Shown: positions 26,874-36,160, numbered from the stretch's first letter. The stretch is 64,000 nucleotides of DNA from an uncultured Opitutales bacterium (GCA_934613645.1 CAKTTC010000012.1:1-64000); one strand, 5' to 3'. A program made the numbers and translations. The notes: generated from the letters alone by a model not told the origin.

Positions 26874-28232
26874 ATGAAAAAGTTTAAAATCGGATTCCTC
26901 CCGCTTACAAAACAAAACTGGACAAACGCCATAATGCAGGCGCAGCGCGAACAGGCGTGCAAAATGCTTTCGGCGTTCGAAAACGTCGAACTCGTGGGCG
27001 GCGGCGACATGATTGAAACCGAGGCGCAGGCGTGCGAAATCCTCAAGGACTTCGAGCGCGAACGCCCCGACATAATCGTAGCGTTTTTTGCAACGTTTGC
27101 GCTGGGCACAATTGTTCCGCTTTTCGCAAAAACGCTCGGCGTTCCCGTAGTGCTGTGGTCGCAGCCCGAGCCCGACCCGCAGGGCGGCCGCCTGCGCGCA
27201 AATTCGTTCTGCGCGGCGAACATGAATTCGCACTTTATGTGGCGTTTCCACGTTCCGTATTTCCACGTCCACGGCGCGGTTGACGCGCGCGAGACAATCG
27301 ACGGAATCGGGCGCGCAATCCGCGTTGTTCGGGGCATAAACGCCGTCAAAAAAATGCGCATAGGCTCGATAGGCGGACGCGTTCCGGGCTTCTACACTTC
27401 GTGCTGTTCGGAAATGCTTCTGCGCGACAAAATCGGCGCGGAGGTGAAGTTTATAACGCTTTTGGAGGTTGTAGAAGCCGCCAAAAAAATGCCTAAGCAG
27501 AAAGTGGACGAGGCTCTCGCGCTGATAAAAAGCGACGCCACGTGCATCAAAACAAGCGAGGAAAACCTCCGCAAGTCTGCCGCGTTCTTTGCCGCCGTGC
27601 GCGAGATGAAGGGGCGTTTCGGCGTGGATACGTTCACAGTCCGCTGCTGGCCTGAAATCATAGCCGACGACCTCTACGGAATGCTTGCCTGCTCCACAAT
27701 CGGCCACCTCACAAACCACGGCGACCTCACCGTGTGCGAGGGCGACGTTTACGCCGCCGTAATGCTGCGCTTGGAGGAAACCCTCTCGGGCGAAAATCCG
27801 TTCTTCTGCGATATGATTTACTGCGAGGAAAAGTGCGACTATTCCGTTTTCTGGCACTGCGGCGCGGCTCCGTGTTCGCTGTGTAAAACGGGCGCGGAAC
27901 GCGTGCTCAACAACAGCTCTACAGTTCCCACAAAGGGCGTAATCAACGAATTCCCGCTCAAGGAGGGCAGAGTGACGGTTGCGCGTCTCGGCGAAAAGCG
28001 CGACGGCAGCGGCTTCAGAATGCTTATTATGACGGGAACTGGGCTTGATACCGACATGTTCGTGCGCGGAAATCCGCTCAAAGTCAGGTTCGACGCGGGC
28101 AACAAGCGCGTGCACGACATCGTGTTCTACGGGGGCTTCGAACACCACTTCTCGCTCGCCTACGGCGATTTGACCGAAGAACTTTTGGCTTTCTGCCGCG
28201 CAATGGACATTGAGCCGATTGTCGTGAAATAA
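26874..28232 (+). CDS. L-fucose/L-arabinose isomerase-like protein
   Basis: The 452-residue product belongs to the fucose isomerase-like superfamily. It has a Rossmann-like N-terminal part (GFLPLTKQNWTNAIMQ ... IIVAFFATFALG), a central RIGSIGGRVPGFYTS segment and a C-terminal domain with HLTNHGDLTVCEGDV and WHCGAAPCSL, in which Glu/Asp/His residues would bind the metal. Members interconvert aldoses and ketoses, but many are of unknown substrate. It is shorter than bona fide FucI (about 590 residues). Gap to the next gene is 26 bases. Together with the FGGY kinase and aldolase it could form an isomerase-kinase-aldolase sugar route. Confidence 0.8.
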   Translation: MKKFKIGFLPLTKQNWTNAIMQAQREQACKMLSAFENVELVGGGDMIETEAQACEILKDFERERPDIIVAFFATFALGTIVPLFAKTLGVPVVLWSQPEPDPQGGRLRANSFCAANMNSHFMWRFHVPYFHVHGAVDARETIDGIGRAIRVVRGINAVKKMRIGSIGGRVPGFYTSCCSEMLLRDKIGAEVKFITLLEVVEAAKKMPKQKVDEALALIKSDATCIKTSEENLRKSAAFFAAVREMKGRFGVDTFTVRCWPEIIADDLYGMLACSTIGHLTNHGDLTVCEGDVYAAVMLRLEETLSGENPFFCDMIYCEEKCDYSVFWHCGAAPCSLCKTGAERVLNNSSTVPTKGVINEFPLKEGRVTVARLGEKRDGSGFRMLIMTGTGLDTDMFVRGNPLKVRFDAGNKRVHDIVFYGGFEHHFSLAYGDLTEELLAFCRAMDIEPIVVK

Positions 28233-28258
28233 CATTCAACAACAAAAATTCTTACATT

Positions 28259-29065
28259 ATGAGCAAAGGAAAATTTCTTGTAAATCTCGCCCCGAAACAG
28301 GGCTACAACAAAATATTCGAAGTGGGCGAACTCGGAATGAACCTGACTTCGTTCGGGCTGCTTAAGCTTGCGCGCGGCACTTCCTACGCGGGCGACACGG
28401 GCGAATTCGAAGTCGCGCTCGTGCTTTTGGGCGGCAAGTGTTCGGTCAAAGGCGACGGTTTCGAATTTGCCGAAGTGGGCGGGCGCAAAAACCCGTTTGA
28501 CGGCGCGCCGCACACAGTGTATCTGCCGCGCCGCACGCGCTACAGCATCACCGCCGCAACCGATTTGGAGATAGCCGTAAACGCCTCTCCCGCTTCGCGC
28601 GACACCTCCGCGCCCGTTGTAATCGCACCCGAACAGACGCGCACTTTCGAGCTTGGCCGCGAAAACTTCACGCGCCGCGCAACCGTAATTTTGGACGAAA
28701 AATTCGACTCCGAACACTTCTACATCGGCGAGGGAATGATTCCGTCGGGCAACTGGTCGGGCTATCCGCCGCACCGCCACGACATCGACAATCCGCCCGA
28801 GGAAATCGACATGGAGGAAACGTATTTTTATATGTTCGACCCCTCTCAGGGCTTCGGAATCCAGAAAATCTACACTCCCGACGGACGCATTGACGAAACA
28901 TACACAGTCAAAAACTACGACACCGTTGCAATAGCCGAGGGCTTCCACCCGCTTTGCGGCGCGCCGGGGTATTCAATGTATTACCTCTGGACAATGGCGG
29001 GCAAAGTCAACCGCGGGCTGATTTCGGCAATGGATCCCGACCACAAATGGGTTGTCGGCAAGTAG
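28259..29065 (+). CDS. iolB: 5-deoxy-glucuronate isomerase (IolB-like)
   Basis: IolB converts 5-deoxy-D-glucuronate to 5-dehydro-2-deoxy-D-gluconate in inositol breakdown. The 268-residue protein is a double cupin of family length. The motif GNWSGYPPHRHD (about residues 163-174), with its two metal-binding histidines, is diagnostic, followed by EETYFYMFDPSQGFGIQKIY and the His in EGFHPLCGAPG. The closely related KduI family would have a different core. It sits inside a tight operon; the FGGY kinase starts one base after its stop. No iolG, iolE or iolD is nearby, so its substrate here may differ from the classical one. Confidence 0.85.
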   Translation: MSKGKFLVNLAPKQGYNKIFEVGELGMNLTSFGLLKLARGTSYAGDTGEFEVALVLLGGKCSVKGDGFEFAEVGGRKNPFDGAPHTVYLPRRTRYSITAATDLEIAVNASPASRDTSAPVVIAPEQTRTFELGRENFTRRATVILDEKFDSEHFYIGEGMIPSGNWSGYPPHRHDIDNPPEEIDMEETYFYMFDPSQGFGIQKIYTPDGRIDETYTVKNYDTVAIAEGFHPLCGAPGYSMYYLWTMAGKVNRGLISAMDPDHKWVVGK

Positions 29066-29066
29066 C

Positions 29067-30596
29067 ATGAAAAATCCCGAAGACATACTTTTGGGCATAG
29101 ACTTCGGCACGGGCGGCTGCAAGGTTGTGGCGGTTGCGGCTTCGGACGGGCGTCCGCTTGCGGAGGCTTCGGTGGAATACGCAACCGAGTTCCCGCGCGC
29201 GGGCTGGTCGGAGCAGAACCCCGCCGACTGGTATGCGGCAATGCGCTCGGCGGTTTCTCAGCTGGCGCAAAAGGGGGTCGAGCTAAAGCGCGTTGTTTCG
29301 CTCGCCTTCGACGGCTCTACACACAACGCCGTTTTGCTCGACGCCCAGATGAAGCCCGTCCGCAAAACAATAATGTGGACCGACCAGCGCAGCGTTGCCG
29401 AGTGCGAATTTCTGCGCGAAAACTACGCCGACGAAATTTTCGAAACAGCCTACCAAATGCCGACGCCCACTTGGACGCTTCCGCAAATGATGTGGCTTAA
29501 ACGCAACGAGCCCGACGTTTTGGCGAAGACGCGCCGCGTGCTTTTCGTGAAAGACTACGTGCGCTATCTCATTACGGGCGTGGCGGCAACCGACTACATC
29601 GAGGCGCAGGGAACGCTGTTTTTCGACATGCGCAAAATGCGCTGGAGCGAAAACCTTGTAGCCCTCTCGGGGCTTGATATGGCGTCGCTTCCCGACATCG
29701 TCCGCCCCACTGATATTGTAGGGCGCGTTTCGGCGCAGGCGGCTTCGGAACTCGGAATTCCCGAGGGCGTTGTCGTCGTATGCGGCACGAGCGATTCCGC
29801 CGTTGAAGACTACGGCGCGGGCGCGGTGGAAGTCGGCGACTGCATAATAAAACTTGCAACCGCGGGCAACGTAAACGTTATGACAGCCGCGCCGCACAAG
29901 TCGGCTACAACGCTGACGTATTCGCACGTAGTTGACGGAATGTGGTATTCGGTAGCGGCAACAAACGCCGCAGCCCTTTGCCTGCGCTGGTTCAGAGACG
30001 CCTTTTGCGGCGAGGAAAAACTGGAGGCAGCCCGCGGAGGTTCGCGCGTTTTCGCGCTTATCGACGCCCTTGCCGAAAAGTCGGGCGCGGGCGCGAACGG
30101 CGTGATGTTCCACCCCTATCTGCAGGGCGAACGCTCCCCGTATTGGGACTCCGATTTGCGTTCCAGCTTCACGGGTGTTTCCATTTCCTCCACGAAAGGC
30201 GATTTTGTCCGCGCGCTCATGGAGGGCGTGGCGTTTTCGCTGAAAGACTGCTACGGGGCAATCAACCAAATGGGGCTTGACGTGCGCAGAATCTTCCTCA
30301 TAGGCGGCGGCGCAAAGGGCGCGCTTTGGAGCTCGATTGTATCCAACGTCTTCGACACCGCAGCCGCAGTGCCGTCGCCCGCCGACGCTTCATACGGAAG
30401 CGCGCTGCTTGCGGGCGTGGGTGCGGGCGTTTTCTCTTCGCCCAAAGACGCGGTTAAAAAGTGCCTGAGGTTCGACAGAACCGTCCGTCCCGACGCCGAA
30501 ACCGCGGGGCTTTATTCCGTTCTTTTCGAAAAATACAAAGCCGTCCACGATGCCCTCGCGCCGGTTTACAAAAACAGAAATTTCCAAAAAAAATAA
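29067..30596 (+). CDS. FGGY-family sugar kinase (xylulokinase-like)
   Basis: The 509-residue protein has the actin-like two-domain fold of FGGY kinases. It shows LLGIDFGTGGCKVV at the N-terminus (phosphate loop), MWTDQRS near residue 105, a catalytic Asp region CGTSDSAVEDYGAG, and the C-terminal adenosine motif IGGGAKGALWSSIV with ASYGSALLAG. The start is the ATG one base after the iolB stop; an upstream in-frame TTG would overlap that gene. Xylulokinase is the closest-looking member, but L-fuculose, L-ribulose and rhamnulose kinases share these motifs. The operon pairing with an isomerase suggests it phosphorylates the ketose formed there. Confidence 0.87.
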   Translation: MKNPEDILLGIDFGTGGCKVVAVAASDGRPLAEASVEYATEFPRAGWSEQNPADWYAAMRSAVSQLAQKGVELKRVVSLAFDGSTHNAVLLDAQMKPVRKTIMWTDQRSVAECEFLRENYADEIFETAYQMPTPTWTLPQMMWLKRNEPDVLAKTRRVLFVKDYVRYLITGVAATDYIEAQGTLFFDMRKMRWSENLVALSGLDMASLPDIVRPTDIVGRVSAQAASELGIPEGVVVVCGTSDSAVEDYGAGAVEVGDCIIKLATAGNVNVMTAAPHKSATTLTYSHVVDGMWYSVAATNAAALCLRWFRDAFCGEEKLEAARGGSRVFALIDALAEKSGAGANGVMFHPYLQGERSPYWDSDLRSSFTGVSISSTKGDFVRALMEGVAFSLKDCYGAINQMGLDVRRIFLIGGGAKGALWSSIVSNVFDTAAAVPSPADASYGSALLAGVGAGVFSSPKDAVKKCLRFDRTVRPDAETAGLYSVLFEKYKAVHDALAPVYKNRNFQKK

Positions 30597-30612
30597 ACAG
30601 GAGAAAAAGCAA

Positions 30613-32058
30613 ATGTTTGTTTCAAAAGACAACTATATGTTCGAAATGATAAAGACGGAACTCGCCGACGCAGTCGGCAAGGACTACGTCAACACGGGAG
30701 ATTCCGACAAGTTCGGGCACTCCATTGACTACTACTGGATTCCCGAAATGTGGCACGACCGCGGCATGCCCACGCCCAAGCCCGATTTCGTAGTCCACCC
30801 CGGAAGCGCGGAGGAAGTGGCTAAGATTATGAAAATAGCCAACCAATACCGCATTCCCGTCGTAACGTGGGGTGGCGGTTCGGGTTCGCAGGGCGGCGCG
30901 CTGCCGATTGCCGGCGGAATAATTCTCGACACAAAGAGAATGAACAAGGTTTTGAACATCGACGAAGAATCGCTCACCGTTACCGCCGAAACGGGCATAA
31001 TTACGCGCCATCTCGAATGGGCGGTCAACAAGAAGGGCTACTCGACAATGCACCTGCCCGCCTCCATTGCGTGCTCGACAATAGGCGGATTTTTGGCGCA
31101 CAGGGGCACGGGCGTGCTCTCCACGAAATGGGGCAAGATAGAGGATATGGTAATGAGCCTTGAAGTAGTTACCCCCACGGGCGAAATCATCAAAACCCTT
31201 CCCATTCCGCGCCATGCGTCGGGTCCCGACTTGACGATGATGTTCCTCGGCAGCGAAGGCACGCTGGGCGTAATCACAAAGGTCACGCTGAAAATCCACC
31301 CCAAGCCCGAAGAACGCCAGTTCCGCGCGTATCTGTTCAAGGACTTCCACACCGCAATGAGCGCGGGTGCCGATTTGATGCGCAGCCGCCTGCGTCCGTG
31401 CGCCGTCCGTCTCTACGACGAAACCGAAACGCTCACGCACGTAAAAAAAGTTTTCGGCATCGACATCGGTTCGGGCGCGTATTTGGTTTTCGGCTTTGAC
31501 GGCAACAAGGACATTGTTGAGTTGCAGATGAAGCACGCGCGCGAAATTATGGAGAACAAATACAAGGGCACCGACCTCGGCAGCAAGGGCGGGGACTTGT
31601 GGTGGAAAAACAAATACAAATTCTTCTACCCGGGCTATATGTTCCACCTGCCGCAGGCGTTCGGCACGCTCGATACCGTCGCCGATTTCGCGCACATAGA
31701 AAAAGTGTATTGGGCGATGAAAAAAGTCGTCAACGAAAAATTCCCGCAGGCGCGGTTTATCGGACACTTCTCGCACTGGTATGAGTGGGGCTGCATGCTC
31801 TACGCGCGCTTTATCTTCGAGGGCAAGGACGTTCCGCAAGACCCGCGCGAAGCCGCCGCCCTCTACAACGCCGTCTGGGACGCCGCCATCAGGGAGGCAA
31901 TCAAAAACGGCGGCGTAATCAACGAGCACCACGGCGTTGGTTTGAAGCTCGGCAGGTATATGAAAGACCTCTACGGCAACGCCTTCCCGATTCTCGAAGG
32001 CATCAAGAAAACCCTCGACCCCAACCACATTATGAACCCCGGAAAAATGGGTCTGTAG
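30613..32058 (+). CDS. FAD-linked oxidase, GlcD/D-lactate dehydrogenase type
   Basis: The 481-residue protein has a PP-loop FAD-binding N-terminal domain (PTPKPDFVVHPGSAEEVAKIMKIA with the FAD contact GGGSGSQGG near residue 90, and GSEGTLGVITKVTL near 215) and a C-terminal FAD-linked oxidase domain ending HGVGLKLGRY ... LDPNHIMNPGKMG. Members oxidise 2-hydroxy acids such as glycolate or D-lactate, or act like alkyl-DHAP synthase. The start is set at the ATG preceded by aggagaa. The next gene, an Fe-S protein, follows by 17 bases and should be its electron-transfer partner. In this operon it may oxidise a hydroxy acid released by the aldolase. Confidence 0.85.
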   Translation: MFVSKDNYMFEMIKTELADAVGKDYVNTGDSDKFGHSIDYYWIPEMWHDRGMPTPKPDFVVHPGSAEEVAKIMKIANQYRIPVVTWGGGSGSQGGALPIAGGIILDTKRMNKVLNIDEESLTVTAETGIITRHLEWAVNKKGYSTMHLPASIACSTIGGFLAHRGTGVLSTKWGKIEDMVMSLEVVTPTGEIIKTLPIPRHASGPDLTMMFLGSEGTLGVITKVTLKIHPKPEERQFRAYLFKDFHTAMSAGADLMRSRLRPCAVRLYDETETLTHVKKVFGIDIGSGAYLVFGFDGNKDIVELQMKHAREIMENKYKGTDLGSKGGDLWWKNKYKFFYPGYMFHLPQAFGTLDTVADFAHIEKVYWAMKKVVNEKFPQARFIGHFSHWYEWGCMLYARFIFEGKDVPQDPREAAALYNAVWDAAIREAIKNGGVINEHHGVGLKLGRYMKDLYGNAFPILEGIKKTLDPNHIMNPGKMGL

Positions 32059-32075
32059 TAAGGAGGAAATTGAAA

Positions 32076-33158
32076 ATGAATATCGACATATTTGAAGAAG
32101 ACATCAAAAAGTGCCGCTTTTGCTTTATGTGCCGCCACCTTTCGGGCGTCGGCAACGTGACCTTCCGCGAAGCCGACACTCCGCGCGTGCGCAGCTCTAT
32201 GGTTTGGGGCGTTATGCTCGACAAGTCGAAGCTGGCAAACGCCGACTTTATCGACACAATCTATTCGTCCGACCTGTCGTCGGCATGCCGCTACCACTGC
32301 GTAAACAAGTGGAACGAAAACGGAATAGTCCTCGCCGCGCGCCGCGACATAGTTGAGGCGGGGCTTGCTCCGAAGGAGGTTGCAAGGCTTGCAAAGAAGC
32401 TCGTTTCGGCGGAGGCAGCCCCGAAGTTTTCGGGTTCGGCGGAGGTCGTATACTATATCGACGACGACACCGCCGCCCTCGCTTCGGAAGCCAAGGCGTT
32501 CGATAAAATCGCCAAGAAAGCAAAGGTGAAATACGCAACGGCAACGGGCGGAAATTGCGGCAAGGCGTTGAAGGTTCTCGGCTACGCGGCGGAGGCGAAA
32601 GCCGCTGCCGAAAAGTTTGTCGACGCGCTCAACAAGTCGGGCGCAAAGAAGATTGTGGTTTCAAGCCCGTTCGTCTACGATGCGCTTGTAAACGACGCCG
32701 CCGAATACGGGCTTAAGCTTTCGGCAAAGGTAATGCACGCAAGCGAGTTTGTGGCTTCGCTCAAGCTCAAGTTCGCCAAGAAGGCGGGCGCGCTCTACTA
32801 TCTGGAAAGCGACTACCTCAAAAACTACAACGACAACCTCAAATTCTCCCGCGCGCTGCTTGCCCAGCTCAAGGCAGAAAGCCCCGCGGGCTGGACAACC
32901 GACATTCTCGACGAGCCCGTCGACTTTATGTTCGGCACCAACAACGAAGAGTCCTACACTTGCGGCGAAGGCGCGGTTGTGCTGAACGTTATCCGCCCCG
33001 AGATTGTCAAAAAAATGGCGAAGTATGTTGAAGCGCGCGCAAACGACCCCAAAAAGGACGCCATAGCCGTAGCCTCTCCGTATACTAAAATCCAACTGAC
33101 AAAGAACACCAAGCTGAAGGTTTCCACGCTCACGGAAATCGCGGCCGAGTGCTTGTAA
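32076..33158 (+). CDS. Fe-S protein partner of FAD oxidase, atypical
   Basis: The 360-residue protein begins with a cysteine cluster CRFCFMC (Cys13, 16, 19) followed by ACRYHC near residue 73, fitting an N-terminal iron-sulphur module like that of GlcF or LutA. The usual CCG domains of GlcF are absent. The rest is Ala/Lys-rich alternating alpha/beta sequence with a CGEGAVVL stretch near residue 290. A strong Shine-Dalgarno (aggagg) precedes the ATG. The adjacent FAD oxidase makes an electron-acceptor role likely. The protein looks like a lineage-specific or undescribed subunit; only the cysteine motif supports the Fe-S call. Confidence 0.65.
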   Translation: MNIDIFEEDIKKCRFCFMCRHLSGVGNVTFREADTPRVRSSMVWGVMLDKSKLANADFIDTIYSSDLSSACRYHCVNKWNENGIVLAARRDIVEAGLAPKEVARLAKKLVSAEAAPKFSGSAEVVYYIDDDTAALASEAKAFDKIAKKAKVKYATATGGNCGKALKVLGYAAEAKAAAEKFVDALNKSGAKKIVVSSPFVYDALVNDAAEYGLKLSAKVMHASEFVASLKLKFAKKAGALYYLESDYLKNYNDNLKFSRALLAQLKAESPAGWTTDILDEPVDFMFGTNNEESYTCGEGAVVLNVIRPEIVKKMAKYVEARANDPKKDAIAVASPYTKIQLTKNTKLKVSTLTEIAAECL

Positions 33159-33169
33159 TAAGGCGCAAT

Positions 33170-33997
33170 ATGGCTCTTGCAACACTCAACGAAATCCTGC
33201 CCGAAGCGCGCAAACAAAAGCGCGCCGTGGCGGCGTTCAACGTGGCAAACTACGAGTGCGCCCTTGCGGTAGTACGCGCCGCCGAAGCCGAAAAGCTGCC
33301 CGTGATTGTCCAGATTTTCCAGCGTCTGTTCCGTTCCGAAAAGGGCGCGGACTTGGCGGGCACGCTTTTGCGCTTGGCGCACAGGTGCTCGCAGCCTGTC
33401 GTTGTGCACCTCGACCACGGCGCGGAGGCTTGGCAGATTCGCGACGCTCTTTCGGCGGGGCTTACGTCGGTTATGCTCGACGGCTCAAAGCTTCCGTATG
33501 ACGAAAACGTGGCTCTAACTTCCTACGCCGCTTCATACGCGCACCGCGTGGGCGCAAGCTGCGAGGGAGAAATAGGGCACGTTGCCATGGGCGACGAAAA
33601 CGCAATCACGACTGTCGAAGACGCCGTCCGCTTCTACAACGACACCAAAGTAGACGCGCTCGCCGTTTCGGTCGGGACTGTCCACGGCTTCTACAAGTCG
33701 GCTCCGCACATCGAAGTGCAGCGTTGCCGCGACATCGCCGACGCCCTCGGCGACGTTCCGCTTGTTTTGCACGGCGGTTCTGGCACGCCTCCGCACGAAA
33801 TACGCGCGCTTGTGGAAAACGGAATTTCCAAGATAAACATTGCAACCGAGTTTATGGACACGTTCCTGAAGTCGGTCAAAAAGCAGATGGACATTCTCGG
33901 CGGCGGCTTCAAGGCGGTCGATTTGTTTATGGACCCCGTAATCGACGAATGCACCGCGCACGCGGCGCGCCTGTTGAGGTTCTTCGCGGGGAAATAA
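33170..33997 (+). CDS. Class II ketose-bisphosphate aldolase
   Basis: The 275-residue protein is a zinc-dependent class II aldolase of the FbaA/GatY/IolJ family. It shows AAFNVANYE at residues 21-29, the metal-binding HLDHGAE, EGEIGHV, the catalytic segment VDALAVSVGTVHGFY, and LVLHGGSGTP with ISKINIATE. It cleaves a ketose 1,6-bisphosphate or 6-phospho sugar to DHAP plus an aldehyde. The start is the ATG giving MALATLNEILPEA. It is the last gene of the tight block, 11 bases after the Fe-S gene. With the PfkB kinase and IolB homologue, an IolJ-like reaction (DHAP plus malonate semialdehyde) is one possibility. Confidence 0.9.
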   Translation: MALATLNEILPEARKQKRAVAAFNVANYECALAVVRAAEAEKLPVIVQIFQRLFRSEKGADLAGTLLRLAHRCSQPVVVHLDHGAEAWQIRDALSAGLTSVMLDGSKLPYDENVALTSYAASYAHRVGASCEGEIGHVAMGDENAITTVEDAVRFYNDTKVDALAVSVGTVHGFYKSAPHIEVQRCRDIADALGDVPLVLHGGSGTPPHEIRALVENGISKINIATEFMDTFLKSVKKQMDILGGGFKAVDLFMDPVIDECTAHAARLLRFFAGK

Positions 33998-34123
33998 TTT
34001 TGCGTGTATCCGAAGCCGTTTTTGCGGCTTTGTTTGTTGTTGCGGCGCGGCGGATTTTTTCATTTCCGCCGTTCCGTCTTGTAAAAGCTTGTCAATTTTT
34101 CAATCTCACATTCAATTACAACT

Positions 34124-35989
34124 GTGAAAAGATTGTTGTATGTTTTGTCGGCTTTGATTTTGCCGATTTGTTTTTGTTCGGCGTCGGCTTCGGAGAAAGT
34201 TTCGGCGCAGGTTAATTCCAAGGGGCTGTTTGTGGGCGAAAAGCCCGTCCACGTTCTCGCGGGCGAACTCCACTATTTCAGGGTTATGCCCGAGCAATGG
34301 CGCGACCGCCTCGAAAAGCTCCGCGCGTGCGGTCTGAACACAGTTTCCACATACTGTCCGTGGAACGCTCACGAACCGCGCGAGGGCGAATTCGATTTCG
34401 AAGGCCGCTACGATTTGGCTGCCTTTCTGAAGCTTTGCAAGGAAATGGGCTTGTATGTAATGGTTCGCCCCGGGCCCTATATTTGTTCGGAATGGGATTT
34501 CGGCGGACTCCCCGCGTGGCTTCTTACAAAGGAAAATATGGTTTTGCGCAGCTCAAACAAATCGTTTTTAGACGCGTATATGGGCTACTTCAAACGCATA
34601 ATGAAAGAGACCGAACCCTACTTTTGCAACAACGGCGGAACGGTAATAGCAATCCAGATTGAAAACGGATACGCTTCATACGGCAACGAAATGAAGTATC
34701 TCGAAATCCTCAGAGACGCCGTAAAGAAGACGGGGTTCGGCGGCATAATCTACACCGCCGACGGCGACTCCGACGTGCGCATAAACGCGGAAAACCCCGA
34801 GGGCGTCTGGCGCACTTTGATGATTGGATACGACTTGGAAAAGGGCGTTGAGGTCATGGAAAAAGTCCAGCCGAATATGCCGCAGATGATAAGCGAATGG
34901 TGGGTCGGGCAGGGGCTTTTGCTCGGCAAGCCAATGCGCGTTCGTCCGTATGAAAAAATGGCGAAGGAGCTTGACGCGGTTCTTGCGCACGGCGTGCACG
35001 TAAGCTGCTACATGTTCCACGGCGGAACGAATTTCGGGTTGACAAACGGTGCACTGCGCGACGTTCCCGCGTCGAAAAAATACACGCCGTTTATTTCGAG
35101 CTACGACGTTGACGCAATGCTGACCGAGGCGGGAGACCCCACGCCCAAGTATTTCGCCTTCCGCGAAGTTTTCCTGAAATACAATCCCGACGCCAAAAAA
35201 TACGCAGTGCCGCCCGCAACCAAAAAGGCGTCATACGGAAAAATAGAATTTACGGAAATTGCGCCGATGGCGGAAAATCTCGACGCGCTCACAGTAAAAC
35301 GGCACAAGGGCGAGAAAATGCTGCCGATGGAGCGTCTGGGGCAGTATTACGGCTTTGTGGCGTATGAAAGCAGAATGCGCCCGCAGTCGTTCCCTGTGCC
35401 CGTAGAGCTGCGCGGAATAAGGGACAGGGCTTTCGTGTTCCTCGACGGCGAGCCGAAAGCTGTCTTCGACCAGAACACCGAAAATCCGTCGGTTGTTTTG
35501 GACATTCCCGCGGCGGGCGCGGACTTGCTGATTTTGGCCGAAAGCATGGGGCGCGTGAATTTCGGGCTTACCATTGAAGACAACCTCAAGGGCATTACGG
35601 GCGGCGTAGTTCTCAACAAACAGCAGTTCCAGAACGATTGGCTGACGCGCTCGATGCCGCTGGAGTCGCTTTCAAAGCTCAAGTGGCGGAAAATAGGCGG
35701 CGGCGAAAAATACCCCGCGTTCCTGCGCGGAAAGTTTCGGGTTGACGACGTTGCCGACACGTTCCTTTCGTTCGAAAAGGGCACGCGCGGCTACTGCTGG
35801 ATAAACGGCAAACTGCTCGGCAGATACGACAACACTTCCCCGTTCCTGTCCACGTTCGTGCCCACACAGTGGCTGAAAAAGGGCGAGAACACTTTGGAGA
35901 TTTTGGAGTTTTCGGGCATGTCGGAATTTCGCGCCGACTCCGAGACTACGCGCGTGAAAAACGTAAAAGGCAAACGCGTTGTAGAGTAA
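34124..35989 (+). CDS. Secreted GH35 beta-galactosidase-like protein, variant active site
   Basis: The 621-residue protein starts at a GTG giving a signal peptide (MKRLLYVLSALILPICFCSASA). A GH35 barrel follows: VHVLAGELHYFRVMPEQW, STYCPWNAHEP, VRPGPYICSEWDFGGLPAWLL. The nucleophile Glu258 is present in ISEWWVG. The acid/base position, normally the second Glu of IENE(Y/F)G, reads IENGY (Glu180-Asn181-Gly182), so the catalytic acid appears replaced by glycine. C-terminal jelly-roll domains complete the family length. It lies 126 bases after the aldolase and may release the sugar used by that operon. Activity as a normal beta-galactosidase is doubtful. Confidence 0.85.
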   Translation: MKRLLYVLSALILPICFCSASASEKVSAQVNSKGLFVGEKPVHVLAGELHYFRVMPEQWRDRLEKLRACGLNTVSTYCPWNAHEPREGEFDFEGRYDLAAFLKLCKEMGLYVMVRPGPYICSEWDFGGLPAWLLTKENMVLRSSNKSFLDAYMGYFKRIMKETEPYFCNNGGTVIAIQIENGYASYGNEMKYLEILRDAVKKTGFGGIIYTADGDSDVRINAENPEGVWRTLMIGYDLEKGVEVMEKVQPNMPQMISEWWVGQGLLLGKPMRVRPYEKMAKELDAVLAHGVHVSCYMFHGGTNFGLTNGALRDVPASKKYTPFISSYDVDAMLTEAGDPTPKYFAFREVFLKYNPDAKKYAVPPATKKASYGKIEFTEIAPMAENLDALTVKRHKGEKMLPMERLGQYYGFVAYESRMRPQSFPVPVELRGIRDRAFVFLDGEPKAVFDQNTENPSVVLDIPAAGADLLILAESMGRVNFGLTIEDNLKGITGGVVLNKQQFQNDWLTRSMPLESLSKLKWRKIGGGEKYPAFLRGKFRVDDVADTFLSFEKGTRGYCWINGKLLGRYDNTSPFLSTFVPTQWLKKGENTLEILEFSGMSEFRADSETTRVKNVKGKRVVE

Positions 35990-36005
35990 TTTCCGCAAAA
36001 GCGCG

Positions 36006-36040
36006 GCGGTGTCGGAAGCAGACCCGACACCGCTTTTTTG
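36006..36040 (+). terminator. Terminator after GH35 gene
   Basis: A perfect ten-base stem (gcggtgtcgg 36006-36015, ccgacaccgc 36024-36033) is followed by six T. It ends the sugar-operon/GH35 transcription unit. Confidence 0.85.
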
Positions 36041-36133
36041 TTGCCCGCAAAGGCGGAAAGTTTGCGCGCCGCGCGCCGCCGCCTACGCCGCCGAAATATT
36101 CGCGCCGAATTCGCCCGCGCCGAGCAAAAGGGC

Positions 36134-36160
36134 TTGACAACGCCCCCCTATTTTTGAGAT
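36134..36160 (+). promoter_or_regulatory. Candidate promoter for glycosyltransferase/PIG-L pair
   Basis: TTGACA (36134-36139) is followed by a C tract and tattttt. A very similar arrangement precedes the HU gene (51784). The hexamer is consensus, but no clear -10 sits at 17 bases. The gene itself has a good Shine-Dalgarno (caggaga) before its ATG. Confidence 0.4.

Noticed and set aside
28313..28574. Alternative frames overlapping iolB and neighbouring genes
   Set aside because: They lie opposite or out of frame to well-supported genes and have no motifs.
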